From: Gemmatimonas sp.
GTDB taxonomy: Bacteria; Gemmatimonadota; Gemmatimonadetes; Gemmatimonadales; Gemmatimonadaceae
Assembly: GCA_013822425.1 (NCBI GenBank)
Contig: PNKL01000001.1
Coordinates: 93,449-157,448, forward strand
Direction of reading: 5' to 3'
Length of the DNA: 64,000 nt
Numbering within the stretch: position 1 is the stretch's first letter; the number at the start of each line of letters is the position of its first letter. This document shows positions 8,448 to 15,439 of the stretch, piece after piece. The translations under genes were made by a program, and so were the position numbers. The notes below the pieces were generated by a model. The model searched no databases, was not told the DNA's origin, and worked only from the letters and a program-made list of their open reading frames with translations.

Positions 8448-8490
8448 GGCAGAGAACGGCAGAGGACGGCAGAGGACGGCAGAGGACGGC
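8448..8490 (+). repeat. Tandem 10-bp minisatellite (ggcagagrac)n
   Basis: Four consecutive copies of a 10-base unit, ggcagagaac then three ggcagaggac, begin just after the exporter stop codon and are followed by a partial unit. The same unit recurs at 50998-51017. There are no spacers, so this is not CRISPR. No inverted partner arm is visible nearby. Confidence 0.85.
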
Positions 8491-8507
8491 GGTGACTACG
8501 GATTCAG

Positions 8508-9608
8508 TTACACGTTGAATCTGAACAATAGTACGTCACCGTCATTCACCACGTACTCCTTGCCCTCGCTGCGCACGGCGCCGGCTTCCTTGGCGCCCTT
8601 CCACCCGCCGGACTTCACGAAGTCGACGTAGCTCGCCGTTTCGGCGCGAATGAAGCCGCGCTCGAAGTCGGAGTGGATGACACCGGCCGCCTGGGGCGCG
8701 GTGTCGCCTCGGTGCATGGTCCAGGCGCGCACTTCCTTCTCGCCGGCGGTGAAATAGGTCTGCAGCCCGAGCAGGTGATAGCCGGCGCGGATCAGCCGGT
8801 CGAGGCCGGCGGACTCAATGCCGAGGTGCGAGAGGAACTCGGTGCGCTCCTCCACTGGAAGCTCCGACAGCTCGGCCTCGATCTTGGCGGAGAAGGTGAC
8901 GACCTCCGCCGGTTCGTGATCGCGCTCGATGGCGGCGCGCAGCGCGGTGACATGCGGTCCCTCGTCGCCGCTCAACTCCGCGTCGGTGACGTTCGCGGCA
9001 TAGAGGATGGGCTTGAGGGTGAGCAGCTGCAGGGGCCGCAGCCAGGCCCGCTCCTCGGGCGTCAGCGTCACGTGCCAGAGCGCGCGTCCTTCGGCGAGCG
9101 GCGCCATCGCCTTCTCGAGGGCGGCCGCCTCTACGGCGGCGGTCTTGTCGCCGGTCTTGGCGGTGCGCCGCGCCTTGTCGAGGCGCTTCTCCACCGAGGA
9201 CAGGTCGGCGAGCGCGAGCTCGAACTCGATCGTCTCGCGGTCGCGCACGGGATCGATGGCGCCGTCCACGTGCGTCACGTCGTGGTCGTCGAAGCAGCGC
9301 ACCACATGCACGATGGCATCCGTTTCGCGGATGTTCGAGAGGAAGGCATTGCCGCGTCCTTCGCCCCTGGAGGCGCCACGCACGAGGCCGGCGATGTCCA
9401 CGAACTGCACCCCGGCGGGCAGGGTCCGGACGGGCTTGACAATGTCCGCCAGCGCCGCGAGCCGCGCGTCAGGCACATCCACCACGCCGATGTTCGGATC
9501 GATGGTGCAGAACGGATAGTTGGCCGCCGCCGCACCTGCGGAGGTAATGGCGTTGAAGAGGGAGGACTTGCCGACGTTGGGGAGGCCTACGATTCCGAGC
9601 GAGAGCAT
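8508..9608 (-). CDS. ychF: Ribosome-binding ATPase YchF
   Basis: This 366-residue Obg-family P-loop protein prefers ATP and binds ribosomes; it is linked to translation and oxidative stress control. G1 is GLPNVGKSS (residues 8-16), followed by the switch region NYPFCTIDPNIGVV and G3 VDIAGLVRGASRGEG. The coiled-coil arm follows and the C-terminal TGS-type domain contains LQTYFTAGEKEVRAWT and ends GDVLLFRFNV. The length is typical. The ATG at 9608 starts exactly at the conserved N-terminus. Confidence 0.96.
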   Translation of the reverse strand: MLSLGIVGLPNVGKSSLFNAITSAGAAAANYPFCTIDPNIGVVDVPDARLAALADIVKPVRTLPAGVQFVDIAGLVRGASRGEGRGNAFLSNIRETDAIVHVVRCFDDHDVTHVDGAIDPVRDRETIEFELALADLSSVEKRLDKARRTAKTGDKTAAVEAAALEKAMAPLAEGRALWHVTLTPEERAWLRPLQLLTLKPILYAANVTDAELSGDEGPHVTALRAAIERDHEPAEVVTFSAKIEAELSELPVEERTEFLSHLGIESAGLDRLIRAGYHLLGLQTYFTAGEKEVRAWTMHRGDTAPQAAGVIHSDFERGFIRAETASYVDFVKSGGWKGAKEAGAVRSEGKEYVVNDGDVLLFRFNV

Positions 9609-9634
9609 GAACGGGAGGGAACGGGAAACAAGAA

Positions 9635-9665
9635 CGGACAGCGGTTAACGGTTCACCGTTGTCCG
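9635..9665. repeat. Inverted repeat upstream of ychF
   Basis: CGGACAGCGGT and ACCGTTGTCCG form an 11-base stem with one mismatch around a 9-base loop, located 27 bases upstream of the ychF start in the divergent region. It could be an operator or a 5' UTR hairpin. No T-run follows, so a terminator is unlikely. Confidence 0.6.
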
Positions 9666-9794
9666 TATCCAGTTGGCCGAGTCGAGCGCCGAACGCGCCA
9701 CGAGCCACCGCAGGAATGAAAGGTAACCAGGTGGAGAGGATTGGTACCGCTCGAGACGCCGTCGGTCGCGAAGTTGCCCACACGGGAGGTGCCC

Positions 9795-10325
9795 ATGCAG
9801 GACTATCGGAAGCTGGACGTGTGGACGAAGTCGCACGAGCTCGCACTGGACGTGTATCGCATGACGGCGCGGCCACACGGCGACATGGCCGACGCGGAGC
9901 TTCGCACGGCCGTCCGTCAGGCTGCGGTGTGCGTTCCGGTCCTCATCGTGCGGGGATGCGAAGGCGAGACGGCGACCGAGTTCTCCGAGGCCATGCGCGA
10001 GGCGGCCCTGGCAACGGACGAGTTCGCGTACCTGTTGCGCCTGGCCCACGACGCGGCGGCGCTGGAGGACGTGCCCTACGCCAGGCTCGAGGCGCGCACC
10101 AACCAGCTGCGCGCCATGCTCGGCGCGCTGAACCGCACGGTGCGGCTCAAGCTGGGGGCGGAAGCGCGCCGAGTGGTGACTCAGGCTCCGACTCAGGCTC
10201 CGACTCGGGCGGCAACGACTCGGGTGGCGGCGACTCCGGCGGTGGCGACGACCCAGGCGGCGGTGGCTCGGGCGATGCGGGACGTCCGGAATGGCGGTTC
10301 ATCGCCGCCACGATCCCGTCCGTGA
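9795..10325 (+). CDS. Four-helix bundle protein (23S rRNA intervening-sequence family)
   Basis: The first 115 or so residues (MQDYRKLDVWTKSHELALDVYRM...) match the S23/IVP four-helix bundle family, found both within rRNA insertions and as free-standing genes of unknown function. A GGGAGGT Shine-Dalgarno five bases before the ATG at 9795 fixes the start. The last 60 residues are low-complexity (Ala, Thr, Gln and Pro rich) and lie entirely opposite the 3' end of pth, so this tail may be a read-through of repetitive DNA rather than a folded domain. Total length is 176 residues against about 120 for the family. Confidence 0.8.
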   Translation: MQDYRKLDVWTKSHELALDVYRMTARPHGDMADAELRTAVRQAAVCVPVLIVRGCEGETATEFSEAMREAALATDEFAYLLRLAHDAAALEDVPYARLEARTNQLRAMLGALNRTVRLKLGAEARRVVTQAPTQAPTRAATTRVAATPAVATTQAAVARAMRDVRNGGSSPPRSRP

Positions 10326-10851
10326 TCCACGTCGTGACGCCGGCGCGCAGGGCGGGGAAGAGCTCGCGCACGACCGCAGCTTCGCCACCGGTGAAGTCGC
10401 CGAGGACGAAGTCGCGCAGAACCTCGCCGGGGATCGCATCCGCGCGCCCGATGCCGATGCGCAGGCGCGCGTACTCCTGCGTGCCCAGCGCGTCCTCGAC
10501 ACTGCGGAGGCCATTGTGGCCGCCGGCGGAGCCCTTCGCCCGAAAGCGATAGGTCCCCAGCGGCAGCGCGACGTCATCCACGACGACGAGCAGGTCGTTG
10601 GCGATGGCCCAGAAGGGGCGCTGCACATACGGCGCGAGCGCGTGGCCGCTCAGGTTCATGAACGTCTGCGGTTTCAGCAGGCGGACGCGGCGACCGTCCA
10701 CCTCGCCGTCCGTGGCGCGCGCGTCCGGCATCGCGCGCCACGGGGGAAAACGCCAAACGTCGGCCAGGTGGTCAATGACCCACCAGCCGACGTTGTGACG
10801 CGTGGTCTCGTATTCGGGGCCCGGGTTGCCGAGGCCGACGACGAGCTTCAC
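10147..10851 (-). CDS. pth: Peptidyl-tRNA hydrolase
   Basis: Releases tRNA from prematurely dropped peptidyl-tRNAs. Conserved segments are VVGLGNPGPEYETTRHNVGWWV (catalytic His in TRHN), LLKPQTFMNLSG, VVVDDVALPLG, KGSAGGHNGLRS and LRIGIGR. The GTG at 10851 begins exactly at the conserved N-terminus. The C-terminus has an extra 45 or so residues made of Pro/Glu/Ser repeats (PPPESPPPESLPPESEPESE), beyond the usual length of about 190. This repeat tail overlaps the convergent four-helix bundle gene. It lies 14 bases after the L25 stop, an arrangement usual for ctc-pth. Confidence 0.95.
   Translation of the reverse strand: MKLVVGLGNPGPEYETTRHNVGWWVIDHLADVWRFPPWRAMPDARATDGEVDGRRVRLLKPQTFMNLSGHALAPYVQRPFWAIANDLLVVVDDVALPLGTYRFRAKGSAGGHNGLRSVEDALGTQEYARLRIGIGRADAIPGEVLRDFVLGDFTGGEAAVVRELFPALRAGVTTWITDGIVAAMNRHSGRPASPEPPPPGSSPPPESPPPESLPPESEPESEPESPLGALPPPA
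10171..10285. repeat. Low-complexity repeat shared by two convergent genes
   Basis: Short repeats of the type gactcaggctcc and gactcsggcggcggc fill this stretch. On the minus strand it encodes the PPES/PESE tail of pth, on the plus strand the APTQAPTRAATT tail of the four-helix bundle protein. The repeat explains both unusual C-termini. Confidence 0.7.
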
Positions 10852-10865
10852 GGGAGTGGACTCGA

Positions 10866-11537
10866 CTAGGCCTTCTTCTCGGCCGCCTCGGCGTCCTCCT
10901 CCTCCTTCTTGCCCTTGCTGAGCACCTCCGGCTCGGCGACCGCAGCCGCCACCGCGGCATCCGTCGGCTCCGGGGCCTTCTCTTCCTTCGGCGCGGCGCA
11001 CGTGCAGACCGTGGCGTCCACGGCGTCCAGCACCTCGACGCCGTCCGGCACCGTGATGTCGCCGACGTGGATCGACTTGCCGATGGCCAGCGCGGTGATG
11101 TCCACCTCGATCCTGGCCGGGATCGCCATGGGATCGACGCGGATCTCGAAGTCGTGCATGATCTGGTCGATGATGCCGCCTTCCTTGACGCCGATGGAGG
11201 CGCCGACGAACGCGAGCGGCACGCTCACCGTGACCTTCTCGCCCGCGACCAGTTCCTGGAAGTCGACGTGGAGAATCTCCTTGCGGAACGGGTGGCGCTG
11301 GATCTCCCGGATGAGCGCGTTGGACTTGGTGCCGTCGATGTCGACTTCGAAGACGGTCGTGCGGTACGCGACCTTCTCGAGCATCAGCTCGAAGGCGTGC
11401 GTCTCGAGCGAGAGCGCGCGCGGCGCGCGCGCGTGTCCGTAGATGACGCCGGGGATGCGGCCCGCGGCGCGGAGCTTGCGAGCGACGCCCTTGCCGGTGT
11501 CGGCGCGGCCGGCGGCGGAAATCAGTGTGGTTGCCAT
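10866..11537 (-). CDS. rplY: 50S ribosomal protein L25, general stress (Ctc) form
   Basis: A 223-residue long-form L25 that binds 5S rRNA. The N-terminal domain has GKGVARKLRAAGRIPGVIYG, the central beta domain HVDFQELVAGEKVTVSVPL, and the C-terminal domain IPARIEVDITALAIGKSIHVGDI. The end is a charged tail rich in Glu and Lys (GKKEEEDAEAAEKKA). The ATG at 11537 begins the family N-terminus; an upstream in-frame extension runs through repetitive DNA and is rejected. It lies between prs and pth, a conserved order. Confidence 0.95.
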   Translation of the reverse strand: MATTLISAAGRADTGKGVARKLRAAGRIPGVIYGHARAPRALSLETHAFELMLEKVAYRTTVFEVDIDGTKSNALIREIQRHPFRKEILHVDFQELVAGEKVTVSVPLAFVGASIGVKEGGIIDQIMHDFEIRVDPMAIPARIEVDITALAIGKSIHVGDITVPDGVEVLDAVDATVCTCAAPKEEKAPEPTDAAVAAAVAEPEVLSKGKKEEEDAEAAEKKA

Positions 11538-11612
11538 GAGCCAGTCCTGCTGAAGTGCGTGTGCGCTACGTGGGTTCCCGGTAGGTCCGGCCCGGCGGCG
11601 CACATCAAGAAA

Positions 11613-11681
11613 GACAAACAACAGAGAGACAACAGAGAGACAACAGAGAGACAACAGAAAAACAACAGAAAAACAACAGAC
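11613..11681. repeat. Tandem 11-bp repeat in the prs-L25 gap
   Basis: About six copies of an 11-base unit (caacagagaga, then caacagaaaaa) lie between the prs stop and the L25 start. In the transcribed minus-strand sense the RNA is U-rich (tctgttgtttt units) and forms part of the L25 leader. It is strikingly A/T-rich against its surroundings. Confidence 0.8.
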
Positions 11682-11705
11682 GAGGGGGCGCGGGGGCCTG
11701 CCTCG

Positions 11706-12659
11706 TTATTCGAACAACGAACTCACCGACTGGTAGGCGTGCGTACTGCGAATGGCCTTGGCGAGCAGTTCGCCTACCGAGAGCACATTGAGCGTCGGAA
11801 AGCGCCGCGACTCGGGGATGGCGATGGTGTCGGTGACGGTGACTTCCTTCACCGGCGCGTTGCGGAGCCGTTCCACGGCGGGGCCGCTGAGCAGGGCGTG
11901 CGTGGCGCAGATGTAGATGTCGCGCGCGCCGAGCTTCTTGAGCGCGTGCGCCGATTCGGTGACGGTGCCGGCCGTGTCAATCATGTCATCGGCGAGGAGG
12001 CAATCGCGTCCCTCGACTTCACCGACCACGTTGACGACCTCGGCGATGTTGGCCGCCGGGCGCCGCTTGTCGATGATGGCGAGCGAGGCGTCGAGGCGCT
12101 TGGCGAAGCCGCGCGCCATCTTGGCGGAGCCGACGTCGGGGGCGACGACGACGAGATCCTTGAGTTCCTTCCTGCGGTAGTGCGCGGTGAGCACGGGCGC
12201 GGCGTACAGGTGATCAACGGGGATGTCGAAGAAGCCCTGCAGCGCATGCGCGTGGAAGTCGATGCCGAGCAGTCGGTCGGCGCCGGCGCCGGTCAGCATG
12301 TTCGCCATGAGCTTGGCGCCGATGGCGACGCGCGGCTGGTCCTTGCGGTCCTGGCGGCCGTAGCCGTAGTACGGCACGACAACGGTGATGCGGGCGGCGG
12401 AGGCGCGCCGGGCGGCGTCAATAAGGAGCAGGAGCTCCATGATGTTCTCGGCCGGCGGGTTGGTCGGCTGCACGATGTAGACGTCCGCACCGCGCACGTT
12501 CTCGTCGATGCGTGCAAAGACCTCACCGTCGGCAAACCGTGAGGTTGTGCACTTGGTGAGGTCGCAGTCCAGGTGCTGCACGATGCTTTCCGCGAGCGCC
12601 CGGTTTGCCGTGCCAGTCAGGACCCGAAAGCCCTTCAGAGGAACCGCTAGGCCGTCCAT
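11706..12659 (-). CDS. prs: Ribose-phosphate pyrophosphokinase
   Basis: Makes PRPP from ribose 5-phosphate and ATP. The 317-residue product has FADGEVFARIDENVRGADVYI, the catalytic flexible-loop region YYGYGRQDRKDQPR, the metal site DFHAHALQGFF and the PRPP-binding loop DDMIDTAGTV. The ATG at 12659 gives the normal length. The N-terminal LKGFRVLTGTANRALAESI is typical. Confidence 0.96.
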   Translation of the reverse strand: MDGLAVPLKGFRVLTGTANRALAESIVQHLDCDLTKCTTSRFADGEVFARIDENVRGADVYIVQPTNPPAENIMELLLLIDAARRASAARITVVVPYYGYGRQDRKDQPRVAIGAKLMANMLTGAGADRLLGIDFHAHALQGFFDIPVDHLYAAPVLTAHYRRKELKDLVVVAPDVGSAKMARGFAKRLDASLAIIDKRRPAANIAEVVNVVGEVEGRDCLLADDMIDTAGTVTESAHALKKLGARDIYICATHALLSGPAVERLRNAPVKEVTVTDTIAIPESRRFPTLNVLSVGELLAKAIRSTHAYQSVSSLFE

Positions 12660-12702
12660 AACTTCTAAAGATGGCAGAAACGGGGTCTAAATGGAAGTGA
12701 GT

Positions 12703-12813
12703 GAAGCAGATGGGAGATGGGAGACGGGAGGTGGGAGACGTCTGGCGGGCGAGTAGTATCTTCGCGGCCGTCTTCCGTCTTCCGTCTCCCATCTCCCGTC
12801 TTCCATCTGCTTC
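12703..12813. repeat. Long imperfect hairpin made of purine-rich repeats
   Basis: The left arm (from about 12703, gaagcagatgggagatggga...) consists of gatgggaga/cgggaggt units; the right arm (to 12813) is its near-complement (...cccatctcccgtcttcc, atctgcttcat). Arms of roughly 40 bases flank an unpaired centre of about 28 bases (near 12744-12771). It lies between tRNA-Gln and prs. Two other hairpins of the same design occur at 40277-40369 and 50996-51082. Confidence 0.8.
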
Positions 12814-12814
12814 A

Positions 12815-12886
12815 TTGCCCCCGGTGGATTCGAACCACCATTACCGGATCCAAAGACCGGGGTCCTAGCCATTGGACGAGGGGGCA
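12815..12886 (-). tRNA. tRNA-Gln (UUG)
   Basis: Read on the minus strand, the acceptor arms TGCCCCC and GGGGGCA pair fully. The D arm is GTCC-AATGGCTA-GGAC, the anticodon loop CTTTGGA gives anticodon TTG, and the T arm is GTGG-TTCGAATC-CACC. CCA is not encoded. T1-A72 is typical of bacterial tRNA-Gln. Confidence 0.93.
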
Positions 12887-13268
12887 GTTCGTCTGGGGAC
12901 TGCCGAACTGGGCGTGCCGAAGAGGCACACCTTCTGATACAACTGGGCGCGCACGGGGTTGCTCACGCTCCGGTCACGAGCAAAATAGCGCGTGGGGGCC
13001 TTTCCGCCACCTGCGCCCACGTCTGCCGCTGCGCTTCTCCGCCCAGGGCAGCCAGTCTGGCCTCGTCTTGACGGCCATGTGACGCCTCGTGTGCAGACTT
13101 CATCTCATGTGGAAGCATCCATCGACATCGCCGGCCGATGAGCATGAGTCGTCCCGGCCGTCCGTCAGCGGCCAGCGAGTCTTTCGCGCAGCCCGCCGCG
13201 CGGTCGAGTCGACTGTCGTCTCGACGCTGGCGGACCAACCTCAAACACCTGTGAAGAGCGGACGAACC
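12887..13268. other. Intergenic region, no supported gene
   Basis: About 380 bases between tRNA-Gln and a small zinc-ribbon gene. Open frames exist on both strands but have no Shine-Dalgarno, no recognisable motif and high Arg/His/Cys content typical of non-coding GC-rich DNA. I see no RNA gene or repeat in it. Confidence 0.5.
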
Positions 13269-13445
13269 ATGGTGGACGTACGTCAGTGCCGTCGTTGCGG
13301 TTTTTCCGTGGCGAAGATCGCGGCGATGTGCCCGAAGTGCAAACAGACCGCGCCCGGCTACACGGATCATGAACTCACCGTACGCCGATGGAAGCTGCTC
13401 GCAGGTTTCATCTTTCTACTCGCGCTCGCGGCGGCCTTCGCGTAG
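13269..13445 (+). CDS. Small zinc-ribbon membrane protein
   Basis: A 58-residue protein with two Cys pairs (CRRCG at residues 7-11 and CPKCK at 23-27) that should bind one zinc, followed by a single C-terminal membrane segment (LLAGFIFLLALAAAFA). The ATG at 13269 begins just before the first Cys pair; upstream in-frame sequence looks non-coding. The function is unknown. The knuckle plus TM layout is common among small bacterial proteins. Confidence 0.65.
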   Translation: MVDVRQCRRCGFSVAKIAAMCPKCKQTAPGYTDHELTVRRWKLLAGFIFLLALAAAFA

Positions 13446-13499
13446 CCCGGAGGGCGTTCGCCGCGCGGAGCGAGAGTGTCTTTCGGTACGAGCGGTCCG

Positions 13500-14393
13500 T
13501 CAGTACAGGCCGATCGGTGCCGCCGGCGCGGTGCTGGTCATCAGAATCGCCCAGCCGGCCGGCAGGGTGAGGGGGCGGGGCTCCGCCGCATCCCGTTCTT
13601 GCACGGCGAACAGGGTAGAGCCGGAGCCGCTCATCAACGCCAGCACGGTGGTCGGCAGTGCGGCGAGCTGCGCGCGCAGTGTGGCGAGCGCTGGGTGCTG
13701 TTCGAAGACAACCGGTTCGAAGTCATTCACCGCATCCGCGGCGACCGCGCTCCAGCTGCCGATCGACCGCGGCGACCGCCAGGCGGCGCCCGCCTGCGGG
13801 TGGCCGGCGGCGCGGTGCGCCGCGAGGGCGGCGTAGGCCTGCCCCGTGTGCACGCCGAAGTCGGGAACGACGAGGAGCACGGGCGCGGCAGCGAGCGGCG
13901 GAAGGTCGAGCATGCGTTCGCCGCGCCCCCACGCGAGCGCGAGCTCAGAGGGGGACACGAGGAAGGCGACATCCGCGCCGATCCGGGCCGCGATATCCAC
14001 GAGCGCCGCCGTGCCCAGGGAACGCGGCGCGAGCGCGTCGAGCGCGCGCAGCACCGCTGCGGCATCGGCGCTGCCGCCGCCGAGCCCGCCGCCCACGGGA
14101 ATCCGTTTCTCGATCTCGATCGCCCATCCACGCGGCGATCCGGCGACGGCGGCGTAGGCGTCCGCCGCACGCCAGGCGAGGTTCTGCTCCACCGGCCCGA
14201 GGTCCACGGCGCGCGCACCTTCGGAGAAGCGTACGTCGAGGGATCGACTGCCGGCTTCGCGCACCGTCACCACATCGGCGAGGGCGAGCCGCTGGAAGAC
14301 CGTTTCGATCTGGTGGAAGCCGCTCTCTTCGCGCGCGAGGATCCGCAGGGAGAGGTTCACCTTGGCCTGCGCCATGGCGCGGGCGGTGCTCAC
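13500..14393 (-). CDS. ispE: 4-diphosphocytidyl-2-C-methyl-D-erythritol kinase
   Basis: GHMP kinase of the MEP isoprenoid pathway. The N-terminus AQAKVNLSLRIL has the substrate Lys, IPVGGGLGGGSADAAAVLRAL is the ATP-binding loop and LMSGSGSTLFAV the third GHMP motif. The GTG at 14393 overlaps the stop of the preceding gene by four bases (GTGA); an in-frame ATG at 14375 is an alternative. Length is 297 aa. Confidence 0.95.
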   Translation of the reverse strand: MSTARAMAQAKVNLSLRILAREESGFHQIETVFQRLALADVVTVREAGSRSLDVRFSEGARAVDLGPVEQNLAWRAADAYAAVAGSPRGWAIEIEKRIPVGGGLGGGSADAAAVLRALDALAPRSLGTAALVDIAARIGADVAFLVSPSELALAWGRGERMLDLPPLAAAPVLLVVPDFGVHTGQAYAALAAHRAAGHPQAGAAWRSPRSIGSWSAVAADAVNDFEPVVFEQHPALATLRAQLAALPTTVLALMSGSGSTLFAVQERDAAEPRPLTLPAGWAILMTSTAPAAPIGLY

Positions 14394-15436
14394 CGCACCA
14401 CCTCGTGCTCGCCTGTGACTCGGCGCCTCTCCTCCGCCTTGGCCGCCTCGACGTCGCCGAGGTGCAGGCCCATGCGCAGGAAGTACCAGGCGCCGATCAC
14501 GGTGATGGGAATGTAGGAGAGGAAGTGGAAGCCGATGGCCCAGGTCACGGCCTGCGCCTCGCTGACGCCGTAGACCGGCAGCGAGAGCTTGGCCAGCATC
14601 TCCCAGACGCCGAAGAAGCCGGGGGACGATGGAACGGATACGCCGATGGCGATGACCCCCTGCACAAAAAGCGCGGCGGTGAACGGAGCGGTGATGCCGA
14701 GTGCCCGGAACCCAAGCCAGAAGGCGAGGGCGTTCATCAGCCAGTGTGCCATCGCCCACAGGAATGTCGCGAGAAACCGCACGGGGTCGCGCACGACGGC
14801 GAGCCCGGCCGCCAGCGAGTGCACGAGCGCCCCGATCCGATCCTTGTGCTTGGGCAGCAGCACGCCGGTGACGCGGCCCACCAGCGCCTCTACCGTGTGT
14901 GGCCACCTCGCGAGGGCGAAGTACGCGACGAATAGCAGCGTGACCAGCGCCAGCATGACGACGGCGGAGTTGCGGACCGGCGTGCCGCCAATCGCGAAGT
15001 CCCTCGGGAAATCCGGCGCGAGAATGGCAGCGACGAGCAGCAGCAGGATGGAGAGCGCATCGAATGCGCGGTCGATGGCCAGCGACGCGAGGGCGCTGGA
15101 CCACGGCACCTCGCGCCGTTCGCGCACGAGCACGTAGACGCGCACGATCTCGCCGGCGCGAGCCGGGAGCACGTTGTTGCACATCATGCCGATGGACGTG
15201 GCGCGCCAGAGCGTGCCGAACGGCAGCCGCGGCGCCACGGGGTCGAGAATGGTGCGCCACCGGCGGGCGCGCAGCGGGAAGATGAGCTGAGACGCAATGG
15301 TGCACAGCGCCCAGAGCACGAGGTTGCTGCCGCGCAGCGCCGACACCACCTGCCCGAGGGCGATGTCCCTGAATGCATACCAGAGCAGGAACGCGCTGAC
15401 GGCGATGCCAAGCGCGCTCTTGGCGCCCAATTTCAT
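14390..15436 (-). CDS. Flippase-like (LPG synthase TM region, UPF0104) membrane protein
   Basis: A 348-residue inner-membrane protein with about eight membrane segments. The family signature region NNVLPARAGEIVRVYVL is present (residues near 87-104), with SVPSSPGFFGVWE near the C-terminus. Members resemble the membrane domain of lysyl-phosphatidylglycerol synthase but lack the catalytic domain; many are thought to move lipid-linked substrates. It is cotranscribed with ispE through a four-base overlap. Confidence 0.85.
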   Translation of the reverse strand: MKLGAKSALGIAVSAFLLWYAFRDIALGQVVSALRGSNLVLWALCTIASQLIFPLRARRWRTILDPVAPRLPFGTLWRATSIGMMCNNVLPARAGEIVRVYVLVRERREVPWSSALASLAIDRAFDALSILLLLVAAILAPDFPRDFAIGGTPVRNSAVVMLALVTLLFVAYFALARWPHTVEALVGRVTGVLLPKHKDRIGALVHSLAAGLAVVRDPVRFLATFLWAMAHWLMNALAFWLGFRALGITAPFTAALFVQGVIAIGVSVPSSPGFFGVWEMLAKLSLPVYGVSEAQAVTWAIGFHFLSYIPITVIGAWYFLRMGLHLGDVEAAKAEERRRVTGEHEVVR

Positions 15437-15439
15437 GGG

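Noticed and set aside
8448..8490. Possible CRISPR-like array
   Set aside because: Units are directly adjacent with no spacers and only 10 bases long. The same applies to 11613-11681.
11538..11654. N-terminal extension of L25
   Set aside because: The extension is encoded by the tandem repeat; the family N-terminus begins at the ATG at 11537.
12963..13370. 135-codon minus-strand frame
   Set aside because: No ribosome site, no recognisable motif, and it overlaps the zinc-ribbon gene on the other strand.
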